Below, piece after piece: positions 58,676 through 64,000 of a stretch of DNA of 64,000 nt. Source of the stretch: Conchocele bisecta (Eukaryota; Mollusca; Bivalvia; Lucinida; Thyasiridae). The position numbers and the translations under genes were made by a program. The DNA is taken from NCBI GenBank assembly GCA_029237695.1, contig CM055273.1:57339968-57403967 (forward strand), given 5' to 3'. Position 1 is the first letter of the stretch. Every line of letters begins with the position of its first letter. The notes under the pieces were generated by a model, which saw only the letters and a program-made list of their open reading frames with translations, was not told the DNA's origin and made no database searches.

Positions 58676-58900
58676 TGTATATCTCATCAGGATCTGCACT
58701 GTTGTGGATATTTTCTTACAGTGTAGGGATTCCGAATGGATATTTCCTGTCGCGTGTCGTGGTAGCAAGGTTAATGAAAATGTTAGCAAATGGTGTAGAT
58801 CCTGATGAGACGGCTCGTTACGAGCCGTCTCATCAGGATCTGCAGTTTGTGGGTATTTTCTTACAGTGCAGGGGTTCCACATTAATTTAATTGCAGCTTG
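58676..58900. repeat. Family-E-like core with duplicated flank (intron 2)
   Basis: Ctcatcaggatctgcactgt appears twice. The hairpin cctgatgagacggctcgtta with its inverse is at 58799-58841. Confidence 0.65.
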
Positions 58901-59389
58901 TGAAACGACAGTAAATCTGGAGTGACCGCTCAGAAAATTATACGCATATTTCCAAGTCATTTGATCTTGAACACAGGGGTCATATGGGTGGGCTATATCA
59001 TGAACAGATGAATGATTACAAATATTAAGTTTATGAAGTTTCAAGCCAATCCGACTTAGGGTTGCAAAGATCACAAATAGCGAATAACTCTAATGCAACT
59101 TTCTACATAATTTGGCCTTGACCTTGGGCATGCGGGTCACATGGGTGAGCTATGATATGACAATACTGAAGTCATTTCTCCATGTATAGTAAACATGACT
59201 GTGTAAACTACTGCTGTCGAGTGGGTTAATTCACCGTTAGATTTCTGTAAACTACTAGCTGAAATGTACAAATTTGATTTATTTGTTCCTTTAATAGTCC
59301 AGTCATAGACATAGTGAGTACACGTCCATTGAAATTGACCTCAACAAATGATAATTGTTAATGACACAAGAAGAAACATCATTATATAC

Positions 59390-59540
59390 TTTTTCGAGGT
59401 CATGTGACGTTGCCTTCAAGAGCTGGTCGCCATTTTTGATCCAGCGCCGACACTCGGCGAGATACATGTTGAGCCCGATGTCGTTCATCCACAGCACGAT
59501 TCGCTCCTTGTCCCATCGCGAGAATGGCATATTTATATCA
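59390..59540 (-). CDS. PPFIBP1: Liprin-beta exon E2, first SAM domain, N-terminal part
   Basis: The exon has acceptor ttgcag at its 3' intron edge and donor gtatat. It opens with one base completing a serine codon and encodes DINMPFSRWDKERIVLWM, then WIKNGDQLLKATSHDLEK. This is the start of liprin SAM1, with the family's Trp before the first helix and the LL-x-A-x-x-x-DLEK end of the domain core. SAM domains of liprin-beta form the liprin homology region that binds liprin-alpha. The exon is GC-rich compared with its AT-rich introns. Reading on past the donor would add VYNDVSSC, which does not match the family, so the donor at AAA|gtatat is preferred. Confidence 0.95.
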
Positions 59541-59664
59541 CTGCAACGAGGTATCGTCATATCATTATTATAAGACTTTTTGTTTGATTCATTGGGGCAT
59601 AAACTTTTAAAAGTTCAACTGTACGTGGGAAGGCCAGAGAGGCCATGTAAATTGTTTGGGTGGA

Positions 59665-59853
59665 TGGATTATTGGTGCTGCTTAACAGCCTATCAGCAGC
59701 TAAGGCCATTTAAGGCTGGGCTTACGGACTATCCCGTATTTAACCTGTCCATAACGAGCGAAATTCCCAAAAACAGAACTGAATACGTATATTCAGCCCT
59801 GAAATTAGAATATCCTGACCTGGTGCCAGGTCCATTCCACACCAACGTCACTT
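59665..59853 (+). mobile_element. SINE family 1, divergent copy (intron 1)
   Basis: Ttggtgctgcttaacagcct, then attcagccctgaaattagaa and ctggtgccaggtcc. Box B is decayed. Confidence 0.6.
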
Positions 59854-60245
59854 AGTTCCAAGCCAAAAAGTAAAATGATCAGCACTAATCTTATTACTTT
59901 TTAATAACAGGATTTAACTCTCAAGTACAAACCATGTAAGTCGGCATTCCAGTAAGGATGAACACCGATCGTTAAATTACCCTTCGAGTGCTCCCAACCA
60001 ATCATATGGATTTGCAATTACGTGGAAATAGTTTGTACACAATGGTTTGTCTTTTGACTACAATCTATCAACTGCTGCTCCGGCTAGAAAAACAATTGTT
60101 GCATACCGTATTTCGCAATATATTGCGCGCACTGGTGTACAACGCGCATCTATATTTTGGGCAAAAAAATTGGGAAAAAAATTAGTTCCCGTCAATAGTG
60201 CGCAGGAAATTTTCACAAAAAAGAATCGGGGGAAATTCCGTCATG

Positions 60246-60318
60246 AGTTGGAAAAGTCGCGGGAATACTGGACGAAGGCCGGAAGGCCTCGTCCAGTATT
60301 CCCGAGACTTTTCCAAGT
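60246..60318. repeat. Hairpin related to 32560
   Basis: Ttggaaaagtcgcgggaata and inverse around ggccggaaggcc. Confidence 0.8.
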
Positions 60319-60434
60319 AAGAAAATTGCTTTCCGAGTTCACAACCACAATGCTGAACGTGTGCTGTTAGGCTGTCTCGAAGCTGCTAATCGGTGGCAAA
60401 AATTATGTTGTATTTATTGGTATTTACTGATTAA

Positions 60435-60940
60435 AGGTACATGCCCACGCAGTAGACACAAAATGTTCTCTATATCAGAGACATCGTCCGAGACATTTTC
60501 TGGCAATATAAACATACATTCACCATTACCCCACATATTGATTGACATTATTATACATTTTATTTCAGACGAAATTTCCACACTGACATCAGGGGCGATA
60601 ACCGTATTTCCTTAAAATGTTAACGGACATTGCTATTTATTTTCTGTGTTTATATTTTGATGTGCAATGATCATACTTTATAATCTGTCGAAAATATTAT
60701 TTTTTCAGGCGACGCATTTAATTAGTATAAATAATTAAAAAAGATCATGCCTCATTTGCATAAGAAAATAGCCTGATACCACTGCGCGTCACTATCAGTA
60801 AAATACACATTACTAAATGAGTATATATGTATAGTAGGCACTCGTAATTTTTAGAACTGGTGGAATAGTGACACAATTATACACTTTAATATTTAATTCC
60901 TATAAAGAACATTTTGTGCCTAGTGGGTGGGCATGTACCT
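60435..60940. mobile_element. MITE family B copy 4 (intron 1), intact
   Basis: AGGTACATGCCCACGCAG and inverse, TTAA on both sides, 506 bp. Confidence 0.9.
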
Positions 60941-60956
60941 TTAATACTTATTAACT

Positions 60957-62365
60957 AGATGACCGCGGCCTGCATGTCGCGCCTTGTGGCGAGGCATGGA
61001 CACTAAAAAAAAAGATATAGTATAACAAAAAACTTTAACCAAAAAACTTAAGCAAAAAACTTAACCAAAAACTTTAACCAAAAAACTTAACAAAAAACTT
61101 CAAAGTAATTTGACCTTGACATTGGGCACAGGGACCGCACGGGAGGGGGGTAGAATGAAAATATAGATGATGATAAACACCCATGTGAAGTTTCAAGGTA
61201 ATGGGCAAAGCAGTTGCAGAGATATAGTATAACGAAAAACTTTAACCAAAAACTAACCAAAAAACTTAACCAAAAAACATAACCAAAAACTTTAACCAAA
61301 GAAATCAACCAAAAACTTTAACCAAAAAACTTAACCAAACAACTTAACCAAAAACTTTAACCGGACACACGTATGTACGTATGTACGTACGCCAAAGTGC
61401 CGACTATATCGCGCTTTCCGCAAGCGGGCGCGACAAAAACTTAACCAAAAACCTTAACCAAAAAACTTAACCAAAAACTTCGAAGTAATTTGACCTTGAC
61501 ATTGGGCACAGGGGCAGCACGGGAGGGGGGGTAGAATGAAAATATAGATGATGATAAACACCCATGTGAAGTTTCAAGGTAATGGGCAAAGCAGTTGCAG
61601 AGATATAGTATAACAAAAAACTTTAACCAAAAAACTTAACCAAAAACCTTAACCAAAAACTTTAACCAAAAAACTTAACCAAAAAACTTAACCAAAAACT
61701 TTAACCAAAGAACTTAACCAAAAACTTCAAAGTAATTTGACCTTGACATTGGGCACAGGGGCCGCACAGGAGGGGGTAGAATTAAAATATAGATGATGAT
61801 AAACACCCATATGAAGTTTCAAGGTAATGGGCAAAGCAGTTGCAGAGATGTAGTATAACGGAAAACTTTAACCAAAAAACTTAAGCAAAAAACTTAACCA
61901 AAAACTTTAACCAAAAAACTTAACCAAAAACTTCAAAGTAATTTGACCTTGACATTGGGCACAGGGACCGCACGGGAGGGGGGTAGAATGAAAATATAGA
62001 TGATGATAAACACCCATGTGAAGTTTCAAGGTAATGGGCAAAGCAGTTGCAGAGATATAGTATAACAAAAAACTTTAACCAAAAACTTTAACCAAAAACT
62101 TTAACCAAAAAACTTAACCAAAAAACTTAACCAAAAAACTTAACCAAAAACTTTAACCAAAGAACTTAACCAAAAATTTTAACCAAAAAACTTAACCAAA
62201 CAACTTAACCAAAAAACTGAACAAAAAACTTTAACCAAAGAACTTAACCAAAAAACTTTAACCAAAAAACTTAACCAAACAACTTAACCAAAAACTTTAA
62301 CCGGACACATGTACGTACGCCAAACGGCCGACTATATCGCGCTTTCCGCAAGCGGGCGCGACAAA
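60957..62365. mobile_element. Helitron-like family 2 with tandem interior (intron 1)
   Basis: The left end is tagatgaccgcggcctgcat with cgcgccttgtggcgaggcat. Right-end hairpins (gcgctttccgcaagcgggcg) are at about 61410 and 62339, so it may be two elements head to tail. Interior units starting at 61100, 61477, 61724 and 61932 contain gtaatttgaccttgacattg and are separated by AAAACTTAACC runs. The second ends 50 bases from E1. Confidence 0.7.
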
Positions 62366-62412
62366 AATTAACGCTGCATGTATGATGTAATAAATTTATT
62401 GAACCTACTTAC

Positions 62413-62459
62413 GATGAAGTTGTTGTATATAAACCCACCATATTTGCCATATTTGCCAT
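62413..62459 (-). CDS. PPFIBP1: Liprin-beta exon E1 (candidate micro-exon or alternative first coding exon)
   Basis: A 47-bp segment lies between a good acceptor (tattgcag) and a good donor (gtaagtag). Read in the phase required by E2 it gives MANMANMVGLYTTTS, and the junction becomes SSDINMPFSRW, which parallels SDLDMPF in vertebrate liprin-beta. Three in-frame ATGs in a short repeated stretch (ATGGCAAAT) allow a short isoform to start here. It could equally be an internal micro-exon. The phase fit supports it, but so short an exon can arise by chance. A TATGG-rich alternative frame exists and would break the phase. Confidence 0.42.
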
Positions 62460-62464
62460 CTGCA

Positions 62465-62700
62465 ATACACATGTCACCCGTAATTGCCAACAGGTAGATC
62501 TAGATACCATGTGTCAAACTGCTATCCCCAAGGCGATATTATAGATAACATTACACTAGTGACCTGCACATGAGAAACGGGCCATAAACAATTCCCCCCA
62601 GTCAAATATCGACACTGTGGAATCACCGTGGACATATGTAGGTAGACAGTGTGTATTCACTGTTTATTGATTAGGTTTAAAACGGTCGCTGCTATCAAAC
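62465..62700. other. Apparently single-copy intron or upstream sequence
   Basis: No repeat termini and no further liprin-beta exon recognised. Confidence 0.4.
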
Positions 62701-62704
62701 AGTA

Positions 62705-64000
62705 CTACCTGAATACATGACTCCAGCATAGCCCCATATCAGTACATGACTCCAGCATAGCCCCATATCAGTACATGACTCCCAGCATAGCCCCATATCA
62801 GTACATGACTCCAGCATAGCCCCATATCAGTACATGACTCCAGCATAGCCCCATATCAGTTACATGACTCCAGCATAGCCCCATATCAGTACATGACTCC
62901 AGCATAGCCCCATATCAGTACATGACTCCAGCATAGCCCCATATCAGTACATGACTCCAGCATAGCCCCATATCAGTATGATCCGCATGCATATAGTACA
63001 TGACTCCAGCATAGCCCCATATCAGTACATACTCAGCATAGCCATATCAGTGATGACTCCAGCATAGCCCCATATCAGTGTATGACTCCAGCATAGCCCC
63101 ATATCAGTACATGACTCCAGCATAGCCCCATATCAGTACATGACTCCAGCATAGCCCCATATCAGTGTATGACTCCAGCATAGCCCCATATCAGTACATG
63201 ACTCCAGCATAGCGCCCATATCAGTACATGACTCCAGCATAGCCCCACCCCATATCAGTGTACTCCCAGTATCCAGCCCCATATAGTAGCATGATCCAGC
63301 ATAGCCCCATATCAGTGTATGCCCAGCATAGCCCCATATCAGTACATGACTCCAGCATAGCCCCATATCAGTACATGCACAGCATAGCCCCATATCAGTA
63401 CATGCACAGCATAGCCCCATATCAGTACATGCACAGCATAGCCCCATATCAGTACATGACTCCAGCATAGCCCCATATCAGTACATGACTCCAGCATAGC
63501 CCCATATCAGTACATGACTCCAGCATAGCCCCATATCAGTACATGCACAGCATCCCCAGTCATACATGACTCAGCATAGCCCCATATCAGACTTGCCAGC
63601 ATAGCCCCATATCAGTGTATGCAGCTAGCCCCATATCAGTCATGCACAGCTAGCCATATCAGTACATGACTCCAGCATAGCCCCATATCAGTACATGCAC
63701 AGCATAGCCCCATATCAGTGTATGCACAGCATAGCCCCATATCAGTACATGACTCCAGCATAGCCCCATATCAGTACATGACTCCCAGCATAGCCCCATC
63801 CCCGTACTGCACGCCCCATAGCATATCAGATACATGACTCAGCATAGACCCCATATCAGTACATGACTCATGACTCTGCATAGCCCCATATCAGTACATG
63901 ACTCCAGCCATTAGCCCCATTAATCAGTACTATGCCCACAGCATAGCACCCCATAATCAGTACATGACTCCAGCCCCAATAGCCCAATATAGTACCCCAT
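62705..64000. repeat. 29-bp minisatellite, about 45 units, running off the window
   Basis: The unit is TACATGACTCCAGCATAGCC plus CCATATCAG, with a shorter tacatgcacagcatagcccc variant. Contiguous, without spacers. Clean to about 62975, irregular at 62980-63060, 63250-63300 and after 63540. Cys/Met-rich or Tyr/Pro-rich frames on both strands are artefacts. Confidence 0.95.

Larger units (their letters stand above)
36301..62459 (-). other. PPFIBP1: Liprin-beta gene locus, 3' half (ten exons)
   Basis: The ten coding exons listed below, in transcript order E1 (62413-62459) to E10 (36424-36459), total 1071 bp. They join with consistent phase into 356 residues plus stop. SAM1 covers about residues 22-88, SAM2 about 100-170 and SAM3 about 188-258, followed by a basic linker and acidic tail. 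This is the liprin-beta domain order, and the residues around each junction match the family as I know it. Vertebrates have two paralogues (PPFIBP1 and PPFIBP2) and invertebrates usually one, so the symbol is a family label. Introns run from 0.76 to 3.96 kb and are filled with repeats. The coiled-coil N-terminus and promoter lie beyond the window. Confidence 0.93.

Noticed and set aside
63133..63470. Cys/Met-rich 111-codon frame and opposing 70-codon frame
   Set aside because: Direct products of the 29-bp repeat.
62705..64000. CRISPR-like regular array
   Set aside because: Units are contiguous with no spacers, and the host is an animal; it is a minisatellite.

Overview
The window is animal nuclear DNA, most likely from a bivalve mollusc. 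It is intron-rich and repeat-dense. Several repeat styles resemble those common in bivalves: minisatellites carried inside Helitron-like elements, arrays containing GGGCCATAACTCC, and SINEs reading GTGTTTAACGGCC. The phylum is an inference; no species-level marker was recognised.

One host gene is well supported. Ten minus-strand exons between 62459 and 36424 join without a phase break into one 356-residue frame plus stop (1071 bp). It encodes the C-terminal half of liprin-beta (PPFIBP1/2 family): three SAM domains, a KGKFGLFS linker, an EIGAVSKEISSLT segment and the tail TLTEDDSNSEV. The N-terminal coiled coil must lie beyond base 64000. Liprin-beta is a scaffold that partners liprin-alpha at synapses and cell-cortex adhesion sites.

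Bases 1-36300 are downstream of the gene and contain almost only mobile elements, usually nested. They include a Tc1-like DD34E transposon (11745-13321) inserted in a TTAA-flanked MITE, a second Tc1-like transposase remnant (13780-14082), and a 5'-truncated L1/Tx1-like LINE with a 19-bp target duplication inside a foldback element. Two families have CAGG termini and 6-bp target duplications. There are also at least ten families of palindromic foldback MITEs (called A to L here) and two SINE families with Pol III boxes.

Bases 36300-64000 are the liprin-beta gene. Five of its seven introns longer than 2.7 kb, and the sequence upstream of the first visible exon, carry different tandem arrays with units of 162, 68, 168, 41, 14, about 210-250 and 29 bp. 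The 168-bp array lies inside a Helitron-like element that interrupts a foldback MITE. Several short-unit arrays are clean at the edges and full of single-base indels in the middle, which suggests unpolished assembly.

Most long reading frames in the window come from tandem arrays or MITEs and are not genes. No rRNA, intact tRNA gene, CRISPR array, virus or toxin gene was seen.
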